Below are positions 7,057 through 15,223 of a DNA stretch of 22,605 nt, one piece after another; positions within the stretch are counted from its first letter, which is position 1, and every line of letters begins with the position of its first letter. The translations under genes were made by a program, and so were the position numbers. Under the pieces are notes generated by a model. That model saw only the letters and a program-made list of their open reading frames with translations, did no database searches and was not told the DNA's origin. The stretch lies in assembly GCA_938022295.1 (NCBI GenBank), contig CALIDR010000292.1, positions 1 to 22,605 of the forward strand, written 5' to 3'. This DNA comes from an uncultured Burkholderiaceae bacterium (GTDB lineage: Bacteria > Pseudomonadota > Gammaproteobacteria > Burkholderiales > Burkholderiaceae_C).

Positions 7057-10000
7057 TCAGGCGCGCGCGGTGCCGATCTCGGGCGTCGTGATCTCGCCCG
7101 GGATGCCCTTGCGCGCGAGCAGCGTGTAGACGGTCGGGACGACGAAGATCGTCAGCAGCGTGCCCACCGTCATGCCGCCGACGATGACCCAGCCGATCTG
7201 CTGCCGGCTCTCGGCACCGGCGCCGGTGGCCAGCGCGAGCGGAATGGCGCCGAGCACCATCGCGCCGGTGGTCATCAGGATCGGGCGCAGGCGCAGCGTC
7301 GCCGCCTCGACGGTGGCAGCCATCACGTCGCGCCCCTGCTGGCGCAGCTGGTTCGCGAACTCGACGATCAGGATGCCGTGCTTGGTGATCAGGCCGATCA
7401 GCGTGATCAGCCCGATCTGCGAGTAGACGTTGAGCGTGCCGCCGCTCCAGTGCAGCGCCGCCAGCGCGCCGACGATCGACAGCGGCACCGACAGCACGAT
7501 CACGAACGGGTCGACGAAGCTCTCGAACTGCGCCGCGAGCACCAGGTAGATGAACACCAGTGCGAGCACGAACACGATGCCCAGCGCCCCCGACGACGCC
7601 TTGTACTCGCGGCTCACGCCGTTGAGGTCGGTCTGGTAGCCCGGCGGCAGGATGCGGCGCGCCGTCTCGTCCATGAAGGCGATCGCCTGGCCGAGCGAGT
7701 AGTCGGGCGCGATGTTGGCCGTGATCGTGACCGAGCGGCGCTGGTTGAAGTGGTTCAGCTCGCGCGGGCTGACCGTCTCGCGCACCTTCACCAGCGCCGC
7801 CAGCGGCACCATCTCGCCGTCGCGCCCGCGCACGAACAGGCGCTCGATGTCCTGCGGCGTCGCGCGGCCGGTGGCCTCGGTCTGCACGATGACGTCGTAC
7901 TGGTCGGCGTCGCGCTTGTAGCGCGTCACGTTGCGGCCGCCCAGCATCGTCTCCACGGTGCGCGCCACCGCGTCGACGCTGACGCCGAGGTCGGCGGCGC
8001 GGTCGCGGTCGATCTCCATGACCAGCTCGGGCTTGTTCAGCCGCAGGTCCACGTCGGGCTGCTGGATGCCCGGGTTCTTCGCCATCTCGGCGAGCATCTG
8101 CTGGGCGACGCGGGCCAGGTTCTCGTAGCTGTCGCTGGTCATGATGACGTACTCGAGCGGCCGCGAGCGGAAGCCCTGCCCCAGGCTCGGCGGCGTGACC
8201 GGGAACGCCTGCACGCCCGGCAGCTGCATGAACTGCGGCAGCAGCTCGCGCGCGATCTCGAGGGTGCTGCGCTCGCGCTCGTCCCAGTCGACGGTGCGCA
8301 TCACCGTGAAGCCCTGCGACACCAGCGGGTTGCCGCTGATCGCGAACACGCGGTCGAACTCGGGCACCGCCAGGCCGATGCGCTCGATCTCGCGCAGGTA
8401 GCGCGCGGTGTAGTCGAGCGTCGCGCCGTCGGGGGCGTTGACGATGGCGAGGATCACGCCGCGGTCCTCCAGCGGCGAGAGCTCGCTCTTCGCGGTGGTG
8501 AACAGCCACCAGCTGCCGCCGCCGGCGGCGGCCATCACGAGCAGCACGATCCAGCGCTGCGCGAGCACGACGCGCAGCGCCGCCGCGTAGCCGTTGGACA
8601 GCGCGACCAGCGCGCGCTCGATGCCGCGGTTGAACCACCCAGGGTTCGGATCGTGGCGCAGCAGCTTGCTGCACATCATCGGCGACAGCGTCAGCGCGAC
8701 GAAGCCGGAGACGATCACGGCGCCGGCCAGCGTCAGCGCGAACTCGGTGAACAGGCGCCCGGTGCGCCCCGGCGTGAACGCCAGCGGCGCGTAGACGGCC
8801 GCGAGCGTGAGCGTCATCGCGACGATCGCGAAGCTGATCTCGCGCGCGCCCTTGAGCGCCGCCTGGAAGGGTTCCATCCCCTCCTCGATGTGGCGGTAGA
8901 TGTTCTCGAGCACCACGATCGCGTCGTCGACGACGAGCCCGATCGCGAGCACGAGGGCCAGCAGCGTCAGCGTGTTGATCGTGAAGCCGGCGGCGGCCAT
9001 GATCGCGAAGGCGCCGATCAGGCTGACCGGGATCGTGACCAGCGGGATGATCGACGCACGCACCGTGCGCAGGAACAGGAACACGACGAGCGCGACGAGC
9101 ACCACCGCCTCGGCGATCGTCGCGTAGACGGCCTTGACGCTGCGGTCGATGAACACCGACAGGTCGTTGGCGAGCACCACGTCGACGTTCGGCGGCAGGT
9201 CCTGCCGGATCTGCGGGATCATCGCCCGCACGCCGGCGGCGACCTCGAGCGGGTTGGCGGTGGCGTTGCGGATGATGCCGGTGGACACCGACGTGACGCC
9301 GTTCAGGCGCGTGCTGCTGCGCTCGCTGGCGGCGGCTTCCTCGATGCGGGCGACGTCCTTCAGCCGCACCAGGCGGCCGTTGACGTTGCGCAGCACGACG
9401 TCGCCGAACTGCTCGGGGGTGGCGAGGTCGGTGCGCGAGGTCACGCTGAACTCGCGCTGCAGGCTCTCGATGCGCCCCGCCGGTACCTCCAGGTTCTGCC
9501 GCCGCAGCGCGTCCTCGACGTCCTGCACCGTCAGCCGGTAGCCGGCGAGCTGCTCGGGGTCGAGCCACACGCGCATCGCCGGCGCCCGGTCGCCGTACAG
9601 GCGCACGTCGGCCACGCCGGGCACGGTCTGCAGGCGCGGCTTGACGATGCGGTTGATCAGGTCGGTGATCTCGATCGGGCTCAGCGTGTCGCTCGGGTAG
9701 GCGAGCCAGACGGTGGGCGTCGCGTCGGCCTCGACCTTCGAGATCACCGGCTCGTCGACCGCTTCGGGCAGCCGCCCGCGCACGCGCGCGACCTTGTCGC
9801 GCACCTCGGCGGCGGCGCTGTCGGGGTCGCGCTCGAGGCGGAAGCGCACCGTGATCTGGCTCTGCTCGGCGCGCGAGATCGAGGTCACGATGTCCACGCC
9901 CTCGATGCCGGCGATCGAGTCCTCGAGCGGCTTGGTCACCGTCGACTCGATGACCTCGGCCGAGGCGCCGGTCAGCCGCGTCGACACGGTGACGACCGGC

Positions 10001-10125
10001 TCGTCGATGCGCGGGTACTCGCGCACCTGCAGGCGGTCGAACGCCACCAGGCCGATCAGCATCAGCAGCAGCGACATCACGGTGGCGAGCACCGGGCGCC
10101 GGATCGACGTCTCGGAGATGCGCAT
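7057..10125 (-). CDS. RND efflux pump, HAE-1 (hydrophobe/amphiphile) type inner-membrane subunit
   Basis: Proton-driven exporter forming the inner-membrane trimer of a tripartite pump. The 1022 residues have the RND plan: TM1 at about 11-29, a large periplasmic loop, TM2-6 from about 335, a second loop, and TM8-12 near the C-terminus. TM4 has the proton-relay aspartates Asp400-Asp401 in AIGLVVDDAIVVLENIYR, which is the HAE-1 signature; the N-terminus (MRISETSIRRPVLATV) and the GFTINTLTLLALVLAIG segment also match MdtB/MexW-like pumps, not the CusA heavy-metal class. It starts 18 bases after the adaptor gene's stop, so the two are an operon; copA follows on the same strand. An outer-membrane channel gene is absent here, so a TolC/OprM-type partner must be encoded elsewhere. 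The substrate cannot be told from sequence. Confidence 0.95.
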   Translation of the reverse strand: MRISETSIRRPVLATVMSLLLMLIGLVAFDRLQVREYPRIDEPVVTVSTRLTGASAEVIESTVTKPLEDSIAGIEGVDIVTSISRAEQSQITVRFRLERDPDSAAAEVRDKVARVRGRLPEAVDEPVISKVEADATPTVWLAYPSDTLSPIEITDLINRIVKPRLQTVPGVADVRLYGDRAPAMRVWLDPEQLAGYRLTVQDVEDALRRQNLEVPAGRIESLQREFSVTSRTDLATPEQFGDVVLRNVNGRLVRLKDVARIEEAAASERSSTRLNGVTSVSTGIIRNATANPLEVAAGVRAMIPQIRQDLPPNVDVVLANDLSVFIDRSVKAVYATIAEAVVLVALVVFLFLRTVRASIIPLVTIPVSLIGAFAIMAAAGFTINTLTLLALVLAIGLVVDDAIVVLENIYRHIEEGMEPFQAALKGAREISFAIVAMTLTLAAVYAPLAFTPGRTGRLFTEFALTLAGAVIVSGFVALTLSPMMCSKLLRHDPNPGWFNRGIERALVALSNGYAAALRVVLAQRWIVLLVMAAAGGGSWWLFTTAKSELSPLEDRGVILAIVNAPDGATLDYTARYLREIERIGLAVPEFDRVFAISGNPLVSQGFTVMRTVDWDERERSTLEIARELLPQFMQLPGVQAFPVTPPSLGQGFRSRPLEYVIMTSDSYENLARVAQQMLAEMAKNPGIQQPDVDLRLNKPELVMEIDRDRAADLGVSVDAVARTVETMLGGRNVTRYKRDADQYDVIVQTEATGRATPQDIERLFVRGRDGEMVPLAALVKVRETVSPRELNHFNQRRSVTITANIAPDYSLGQAIAFMDETARRILPPGYQTDLNGVSREYKASSGALGIVFVLALVFIYLVLAAQFESFVDPFVIVLSVPLSIVGALAALHWSGGTLNVYSQIGLITLIGLITKHGILIVEFANQLRQQGRDVMAATVEAATLRLRPILMTTGAMVLGAIPLALATGAGAESRQQIGWVIVGGMTVGTLLTIFVVPTVYTLLARKGIPGEITTPEIGTARA

Positions 10126-10143
10126 CGCCGCGCCGCCGCCGGT

Positions 10144-11364
10144 TCAGCCGGCCGGGCCGTTGCGCCGCGGCGGCGGCGCGCTGCCGCCCGACGCGGCCGC
10201 GGCGGCGCCGGCCGGGCCTTCGCCGCCGACCTCGATCACGCGCAGCGGCAGCGGGTCGCCGCGCAGCAGCCGGCCGTGGCCGGCGGTGACGACGAGGTCG
10301 CCGGCGGCCACGCCTTCGAGCACCTCGACCTTGCCCGGCAGACGCAGCCCGAGCCGGGCCTCGATGCGCTGCGCGACCTTGCCGTTCGGGCCGTCCACGG
10401 CCTTGATCAGGTACTGCCGGTCGCCCTGCGGCACGACCGCCTCCTCGGGCACGACGACGGCGTTGGCGCGGGTGGCGAACACGGTGCGCGTGCGCGCGAA
10501 CATGCCCGACTTCAGCACGCCGTCGCGGTTGTGCAGGCGCGCGCGCACGAGCAGCGACCGCCCGGCCGCGTCGAGCTGCGAGTCCAGCGCCTCGACGCGC
10601 GCGGCAAGCCGCGTCTGCGGCGCCGCGTCGAGCACGACTTCGACCCGCTGCCCCGGGCGCACCCGCGGGATGAAGCGCTCGGGCAGCCGGTAGTCGACCC
10701 ACAGCGTCGACGTGTCTTCGAGCGCGACGAGGTCGGCGCCGTCCTTCACGTAGTCGCCGACGTCGACGCTGCGGATGCCGACCAGCCCGTCGAACGGCGC
10801 GACGATGCGCGTGCGCGCGACCTGCGCCTGCGCCAGCGCGACCTGCGCCTCGGCGACTTCGAGGCTGGCCGCGCTCTGGTCCACCGCACTCTGGCTGACG
10901 AAGTTCTGCGCCAGCAGCTCGCGGTTGCGCTGCAGGTTGGTGCGCGCGATCGCCGCCTGCGCCTGCGCCTGCTGCAGCTGCGCCACCTGCAGGCGGTCGT
11001 CCAGCTGCACCAGCAGCTGGCCGGCCTTGACGCGCTCGCCGTCGCGAAAGCCCAGCGCGACGACGCGGCCGGCGATCTCGGGGCGCACGACGACGGCCTG
11101 CCGTGCGCGCAGCGTGCCCACCGCGACCGCGTCGTCGTCGATCGTCAGCGCCTCCGCGCGGCCGACCTCCACCGTGACCGGGCCGCTGGCGCCGGGCGGC
11201 CCCGCGGGAGGCCCTGCCGGCCGCGCCCCCGGTGCGCCACCCGCCGGCGCGGGCGCCCGGGCCACGGCGGACTCGCCGCCCGCGGCGCGATGCTGGTACC
11301 ACCACGCGCCACCTCCGGCCAGGGCGATGCCGACGACGGCGACGATGGTGTGCAGGGTCTTCAA
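10144..11364 (-). CDS. RND efflux periplasmic adaptor (membrane fusion protein)
   Basis: Adaptor that links the inner-membrane pump encoded next to it to an outer-membrane channel. I take a TTG at 11364 as start (406 residues) because it opens directly on the anchor (KTLHTIVAVVGIALAGGGAWW), lies just after a TACAGT hexamer, and avoids overlap with rnhA. The upstream in-frame ATG (11472) and GTG (11478) would add a basic, non-conserved stretch and run into rnhA. After a Pro/Gly/Ala linker come the lipoyl-like half motif (GRVVALGFRDGERVKAGQ), a Gln/Ala-rich helical hairpin, the second lipoyl half (APFDGLVGIRSVDVGDYV), and the beta-barrel domain. There is no lipobox, so it is held by an N-terminal membrane segment. 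The C-terminus is a Gly/Ala/Pro-rich tail. Confidence 0.9.
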   Translation of the reverse strand: MKTLHTIVAVVGIALAGGGAWWYQHRAAGGESAVARAPAPAGGAPGARPAGPPAGPPGASGPVTVEVGRAEALTIDDDAVAVGTLRARQAVVVRPEIAGRVVALGFRDGERVKAGQLLVQLDDRLQVAQLQQAQAQAAIARTNLQRNRELLAQNFVSQSAVDQSAASLEVAEAQVALAQAQVARTRIVAPFDGLVGIRSVDVGDYVKDGADLVALEDTSTLWVDYRLPERFIPRVRPGQRVEVVLDAAPQTRLAARVEALDSQLDAAGRSLLVRARLHNRDGVLKSGMFARTRTVFATRANAVVVPEEAVVPQGDRQYLIKAVDGPNGKVAQRIEARLGLRLPGKVEVLEGVAAGDLVVTAGHGRLLRGDPLPLRVIEVGGEGPAGAAAAASGGSAPPPRRNGPAG

Positions 11365-11390
11365 GCCGCTCAGCCGCTGATCAAAGGGTG

Positions 11391-11396
11391 ACTGTA
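11391..11396 (-). promoter_or_regulatory. Possible -10 element of the efflux operon
   Basis: TACAGT on the minus strand, 26 bases before the TTG chosen as start of the adaptor gene. It would give a short leader ending in GAGCGG, a weak ribosome-binding site. No good -35 is visible and no MarR/TetR/MerR-type dyad is evident around it. Confidence 0.3.
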
Positions 11397-11406
11397 GCGT
11401 CGAATC

Positions 11407-11424
11407 GCGAACGGTGCAGTTCGC
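11407..11424. repeat. Small hairpin just after rnhA
   Basis: GCGAAC (11407-11412) pairs with GTTCGC (11419-11424) around a 6-base loop, 4 bases past the rnhA stop in the direction of rnhA transcription. It lacks a T tract, so it is at best a weak or factor-dependent stop between rnhA and the efflux operon. Confidence 0.3.
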
Positions 11425-11428
11425 TCGG

Positions 11429-11899
11429 TCATCGCGGCGCGACGCTCGCCGCGCCCCGGTTAGCCAGCGCATCGGCACGCTCGTTGCCGGGGTCGCCGGC
11501 GTGGCCCTTGACCCAGCGCCAGTGCACGTCGTGGCGCTGGCGCAGCTCGTCCAGCCGCTGCCACAGCTCGACGTTCTTGACCGGCTTGCCGTCGGCCGTG
11601 CGCCAGCCGCGCGCCTTCCACGCCTTCATCCACTCCGTCATGCCCTTGCGCACGTACTCGCTGTCGGTGTGGACGGTGACGCGGCAGGGGCGCTTCAGTG
11701 CCGCCAGCGCCTCGATGACGGCCGTCAGCTCCATGCGGTTGTTGGTCGTGCGCGGCTCGCCGCCGAACAGCTCCTTCTCGTGCGCGCCGAAGCGCAGCCA
11801 CGCGCCCCAGCCGCCGGGGCCGGGGTTGCCCTTGCAGGCCCCGTCGGTGTAGATCGTCACGTGCTCGGCCGAGGCGGCGTCGTGCGGCCTCGCGGTCAT
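11429..11899 (-). CDS. rnhA: Ribonuclease HI
   Basis: Cytoplasmic endonuclease that cuts the RNA strand of RNA-DNA hybrids, removing primers and R-loops. With the ATG at 11899 it has 156 residues, the usual length. All catalytic residues are present: Asp19 in YTDGACKGNPGPGGWG, Glu57 in NRMEL, Asp79 in HTDSEYV and Asp143 in NERADALA, plus the conserved His133 in KGHAGDPGNERA. The handle region (WMKAWKARGW) is also there, as in E. coli RNase HI. A longer reading frame upstream is only the shadow of the methyltransferase. The start codon overlaps the methyltransferase stop (ATGA), implying translational coupling. Confidence 0.97.
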   Translation of the reverse strand: MTARPHDAASAEHVTIYTDGACKGNPGPGGWGAWLRFGAHEKELFGGEPRTTNNRMELTAVIEALAALKRPCRVTVHTDSEYVRKGMTEWMKAWKARGWRTADGKPVKNVELWQRLDELRQRHDVHWRWVKGHAGDPGNERADALANRGAASVAPR

Positions 11900-12771
11900 C
11901 CGACCTCCTCCTCGACGCGCTGCGCGGGTGCCGCGGCACGCTGCTGGCGGTTGGCGACGACGGCCGGTGCCGTGGCCGGCCGCCGGCGGGTGTCGCGCAG
12001 CAGGCCAACGAGCCGCATCCCGCGCACGCGCTTGACGACGACGAGCGAGTAGACGGCGCCGAGCACCGGCCACCAGCGGTCGCCGACGCGGTCCATCCAG
12101 CCGAAGCGGTCGAGCCAGCGCTGCGAGCGCAGCGGAGGCGCGTAGCAGCCGAAACGCCCGCCCTCGACCTCGAAGCTGAGCAGGCGCAGCCAGTCGCGCA
12201 GCCGCCAGTAGCCGATGAACTCGCCGCTCGTGGGCAGGAACGCGTCGCGCCGGCGCACGCGCTGGCGCAGGCCCCACAGGCTCGCCGGGTTGAAGCCGAA
12301 GATCACCGCCCGCCCCTCGGGCACGAGCACGCGTTCGACCTCGCGCAGCGTCCGGTGCGGGTCGCGCGCGAATTCCAGCGTGTGCGGCATCACGACGAGG
12401 TCGAGGCTGTGGGCGGGAAACGGCAGGGCGTCGAAGTCGCAGTGCAGGTCGACCGCGCCGGCCGCCGACGCCGGCGCGGCCTCGGCGCCGGCGGCGTCCG
12501 GGCCCGCGGCGCCCGCGGCCGGCGGCGGCGCGAGCGGCCGCGGCCAGCGTTCGTCGTTACCGTACCAGCGGTGCGGCATGCGGTTGCAGCGCAGCCCTTC
12601 GAGCGCCGGCAGGCCGAGCTGCAGCGCGTGGAAGCCGAACACGTCGCCGACCAGCCCGTCCACCCGCGCCTGCTCCCAGGCCAGCAGGTAGCGGCCGGGC
12701 GGGGTGTCGAGCCATGCCGCGAGCTCGCCGTCGCGCGTGGCGTCGTTCAGCGGGGCCGCGACGGGGGTCAC
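11896..12771 (-). CDS. YafS-like class I SAM-dependent methyltransferase
   Basis: A 291-residue protein between gloB and rnhA, the position of yafS in E. coli. The core LPFPAHSLDLVVMPHTLEF (about 117-134) and the following EVERVLVPEGRAVIFGFNPASLWG (145-167) are the acidic-loop and post-motif segments of Methyltransf_11 proteins. The usual glycine-rich SAM loop is poorly conserved (VGDVFGFHALQLG at 41-53), and residues 81-106 form an Ala/Pro/Gly-rich insertion. The substrate is unknown. The start is a GTG at 12771, with AGGAAG about 12 bases upstream; the reading frame before it is not conserved. The gene is divergent from gloB with a 31-base gap and overlaps rnhA by 4 bases. Confidence 0.85.
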   Translation of the reverse strand: MTPVAAPLNDATRDGELAAWLDTPPGRYLLAWEQARVDGLVGDVFGFHALQLGLPALEGLRCNRMPHRWYGNDERWPRPLAPPPAAGAAGPDAAGAEAAPASAAGAVDLHCDFDALPFPAHSLDLVVMPHTLEFARDPHRTLREVERVLVPEGRAVIFGFNPASLWGLRQRVRRRDAFLPTSGEFIGYWRLRDWLRLLSFEVEGGRFGCYAPPLRSQRWLDRFGWMDRVGDRWWPVLGAVYSLVVVKRVRGMRLVGLLRDTRRRPATAPAVVANRQQRAAAPAQRVEEEVG

Positions 12772-12787
12772 TGCGGGGTCGGCTTCC

Positions 12788-12793
12788 TATAAT
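12788..12793 (+). promoter_or_regulatory. Perfect -10 hexamer immediately before gloB
   Basis: TATAAT, all six consensus bases, ending 9 bases before the gloB ATG. Transcription would start about 7 bases later, at or 2-3 bases before the ATG, so the mRNA would be essentially leaderless. The intervening CCGCGCGCC contains no Shine-Dalgarno. No clear -35 or extended TGn is present. Confidence 0.55.
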
Positions 12794-12802
12794 CCGCGCG
12801 CC

Positions 12803-13591
12803 ATGCGAGTCGAGCTCATCCCGCTGCCGGCGTTCGAAGACAACTACATCTGGATGCTGGCGCGGGAGGGCGAGGCCCTCGTCGTCGATCCCGGCGACGC
12901 GGCGCCGGTGCTCGCCGCGCTCGACCGCCGAGGCCTGCGGCTCGCGGGCATTCTAGTGACGCACCATCACGGGGACCACGTCGGCGGGCTCGACGCGCTG
13001 CGGCCGAGGCTCCAGGGCCCCGTCTGCGCGCCGGCCGGCGAACGCATCCCGGGGCCGACCGTGCCGCTGCGCGAAGGCGACACCGCCGCCCTGCTCGGAC
13101 TGGAGTTCCAGGTTCTGGACGTGCCGGGCCACACGGCCGGCCACATCGCGTACTACTGGCCCGGCAACGCCGCCGGCGACCCGCTGCTGTTCTGCGGCGA
13201 CACGCTGTTCTCGGCCGGCTGCGGGCGCCTGTTCGAAGGCACGGCTGCGCAGATGCACGCCTCGCTGTCGAAGCTGGCGGCGCTGCCGGGGCGCACCCGC
13301 GTGTGCTGCGCCCACGAGTACACGCTGTCGAACCTGCGCTTCGCGCTCGCCGTCGAGCCGGGCAACGCCGATGCCGCCGGCCACCGCGAGCGCTGCGAGC
13401 GCCTGCGCGCGCGCGGCGAGCCGACGCTGCCGTCGACGATCGAGCTCGAGCGCCGCATCAACCCCTTCATGCGCTGCGCCGAGCCGGCCGTCGTCGGCGC
13501 TGCCCGGGCGCACGACGTCGCGCTCGCCCCCGACCCTGCCGCGGCCGACGTGCTCGCGGTGCTTCGCGAATGGAAGAACCGATTCCGATGA
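12803..13591 (+). CDS. gloB: Hydroxyacylglutathione hydrolase (glyoxalase II)
   Basis: Second enzyme of the glutathione-dependent glyoxalase pathway; it hydrolyses S-lactoylglutathione to D-lactate and glutathione in the cytoplasm. The 262 residues match the family's length. The metallo-beta-lactamase metal site is complete: THHHGDH (His54, His56, Asp58, His59), His110 in PGHTAGHI, Asp133 in FCGDTLFSAGCGRLFEGT and His171 in AHEYT. The C-terminal domain has the glutathione-binding region and ends in LREWKNRFR, typical of GloB. The ATG at 12803 fits MRVELIPLPAFEDNYIW, the conserved start. It overlaps the transglycosylase gene (ATGA). It is divergent from the YafS-like gene, as in other proteobacteria. 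Confidence 0.96.
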   Translation: MRVELIPLPAFEDNYIWMLAREGEALVVDPGDAAPVLAALDRRGLRLAGILVTHHHGDHVGGLDALRPRLQGPVCAPAGERIPGPTVPLREGDTAALLGLEFQVLDVPGHTAGHIAYYWPGNAAGDPLLFCGDTLFSAGCGRLFEGTAAQMHASLSKLAALPGRTRVCCAHEYTLSNLRFALAVEPGNADAAGHRERCERLRARGEPTLPSTIELERRINPFMRCAEPAVVGAARAHDVALAPDPAAADVLAVLREWKNRFR

Positions 13592-15198
13592 CGCCGCCCG
13601 CCCCCGCTGCCCAACCGCCCCGCCGGCCGCGCGGCCTGTCACCCGCTGCCGCACTCGCGGCGCTGCTCGGGGTCCTCGCGGCCGGCTGTGCCACCGTGCC
13701 CGCCGACCCCGTGCCGCCGGCGCCGGCAGCCGAGGTGGCGCCCGAGGCCCCGGCCGCACCTGCCCCGGTCGCCGTCGCCGAGCCCGAACCCGCGGTGCCG
13801 CAACCCGCATCCGCGGCGCCCGAGCCGAAGATCGCCGTCGCCGACCCCGACCGCCCCGGCGTGCCGATCGACCTCGACGACCGCGGCGCGCGCACCGACC
13901 TGTGGGAGCGCGTGCGCAACGGCTTCGCGATGCCCGACCTCGACGGCGACCTCGTGCGCAAGAAGGAACAGTGGTACTCGGCGCGTCCCGACTACGTGCA
14001 GCGCATGACCGAGCGCGGCAGCCGCTACCTGTTCCACATCGTCGAGGAGGTCGACCGCCGCGGCCTGCCGATGGAGCTTGCCCTGCTGCCGTTCATCGAG
14101 AGTGCGTTCAACCCGCAGGCGATGTCGCGCGCGAAGGCCTCGGGGATGTGGCAGTTCATGCCCGCCACCGGCCGCCACTTCGACCTGCAGCAGAACATGT
14201 TCCGCGACGACCGGCGCGACGTGCTGGCCTCCACGCGCGCCGCGCTCGACTACCTGACGCGGCTGTTCAACATGTTCGGCGACTGGCACCTGGCGCTGGC
14301 GGCCTACAACTGGGGCGAAGGCAACGTGCAGCGGGCGATCCGCCGCAACCAGGCCGCCGGCCTGCCCACGGGGTACGCGCACCTGCGCATGCCCGAGGAG
14401 ACGCGCCACTACGTGCCCAAGCTGCAGGCGGTGAAGAACATCGTCGCCGAACCGTCGGCGTTCGGCCTCGCGCTGCCGGTGGTCGAGAACCACCCGTACT
14501 TCCTCGTCGTGCCGATCGAGCGCGACATCGACGTCGCCGTCGTCACCCGGCTGGCCGGGATCTCGCCCGAGCAGTTCGCGCAGCTCAACCCGCAGCTGAA
14601 CAAGCCGGTGATCCTCGCCGCCGGCACGCCGCAGGTGCTGCTGCCGTACGACAACGCCAACGCCTTCGTGCGCAACCTGCAGCAGCACGCGGGCCCGTGG
14701 GCGACGTGGACGGCGTGGAAGGCGCCGCGCCAGATGAGCCCCGCCGAGGCGGCCAAGGTCGTCGGTATGAGCGAGGCCGAACTGCGCAGCGTCAACAAGA
14801 TCCCGCCGCGCATGCTGGTGCGCGCCGGCTCGACGCTGCTCGTGCCGCGCAACGGACATCGCGAAGCCTACGTGCCGCCGCACGTCGCCGACAACGCCGC
14901 CGTCCTGCTCGCGCCCGAGGCGCCGGCGCTGCGCCGCGTGGCGTTCCGCGTCGGCAGCCAGGGCGACAGCGTCGCCGCCGTCGCGCGCCGCTACGGCACC
15001 AGCGCGAGCAACGTCGCGCGCTGGAACAAGGTCTCGACGACGGCGCGCTTTCGGCCTGGCACGCAGGTCGTCGTCTACGTGCCGCAGCGCTCGACGGCGG
15101 CGCGGCCGGCCGCCGGCGGCGGTTCGGGCGCGGTCGCCGGCCGACCGGCGGCATCCAAGCCCACTGCGAAGGCACCGGCGCCGAAGTCCGGGCGCTGA
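13588..15198 (+). CDS. mltD: MltD-like membrane-bound lytic transglycosylase with LysM domains
   Basis: Lipoprotein that cleaves peptidoglycan between MurNAc and GlcNAc, forming 1,6-anhydro ends. The ATG at 13588 overlaps the gloB stop (ATGA) and has GGAAGA 10 bases upstream; 536 residues. A basic N-terminus and hydrophobic stretch end in a lipobox, LAAGC, with Cys34 as the lipidated residue. A Pro/Ala/Glu-rich linker runs to about 80. The SLT catalytic domain spans about 140-290, with catalytic Glu171 in PFIESAFNPQA, then SGMWQFMPATGRHF and AYNWGEGNV. LysM-like repeats lie at about 316-353, 385-420 and 451-499; the last is the clearest (GDSVAAVARRYGTSASNVARWN). The tail is Ala/Gly/Pro/Lys-rich. 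An in-frame ATG at 13570 is possible but less likely. Confidence 0.93.
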   Translation: MTPPAPAAQPPRRPRGLSPAAALAALLGVLAAGCATVPADPVPPAPAAEVAPEAPAAPAPVAVAEPEPAVPQPASAAPEPKIAVADPDRPGVPIDLDDRGARTDLWERVRNGFAMPDLDGDLVRKKEQWYSARPDYVQRMTERGSRYLFHIVEEVDRRGLPMELALLPFIESAFNPQAMSRAKASGMWQFMPATGRHFDLQQNMFRDDRRDVLASTRAALDYLTRLFNMFGDWHLALAAYNWGEGNVQRAIRRNQAAGLPTGYAHLRMPEETRHYVPKLQAVKNIVAEPSAFGLALPVVENHPYFLVVPIERDIDVAVVTRLAGISPEQFAQLNPQLNKPVILAAGTPQVLLPYDNANAFVRNLQQHAGPWATWTAWKAPRQMSPAEAAKVVGMSEAELRSVNKIPPRMLVRAGSTLLVPRNGHREAYVPPHVADNAAVLLAPEAPALRRVAFRVGSQGDSVAAVARRYGTSASNVARWNKVSTTARFRPGTQVVVYVPQRSTAARPAAGGGSGAVAGRPAASKPTAKAPAPKSGR

Positions 15199-15212
15199 CC
15201 GCGCAGCGCCCG
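15189..15212. terminator. Hairpin across the mltD stop codon, between convergent genes
   Basis: CGGGCGCTG (15189-15197) pairs perfectly with CAGCGCCCG (15204-15212) around a 6-base loop. The left arm contains the first two bases of the mltD stop TGA. It sits in the 25-base gap between mltD and the convergent cupin gene, so it could stop transcription from both sides. There is no T tract in either direction, so the terminator assignment is tentative. Confidence 0.4.
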
Positions 15213-15223
15213 CGGTCGTCGCT

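Noticed and set aside
7057..10125. Assignment of the RND pump as CusA-type copper exporter because of the adjacent copA
   Set aside because: The N-terminus and the TM4 sequence AIGLVVDDAIVVLENIYR are of the HAE-1 class, and I see no CusA-like methionine pattern.
5438..11391. Two open frames of more than 1950 codons running through the RND/copA region, one on each strand
   Set aside because: They are low-complexity Arg/Ala/Gly-rich translations with no domains, caused by the scarcity of stop codons at this GC content. The real genes (copA, RND, adaptor) cover the region with clear motifs.
11429..12277. RNase HI with a 126-residue N-terminal extension
   Set aside because: The extension is an out-of-frame shadow of the methyltransferase gene; the ATG at 11899 overlaps the upstream stop and gives the normal family length.
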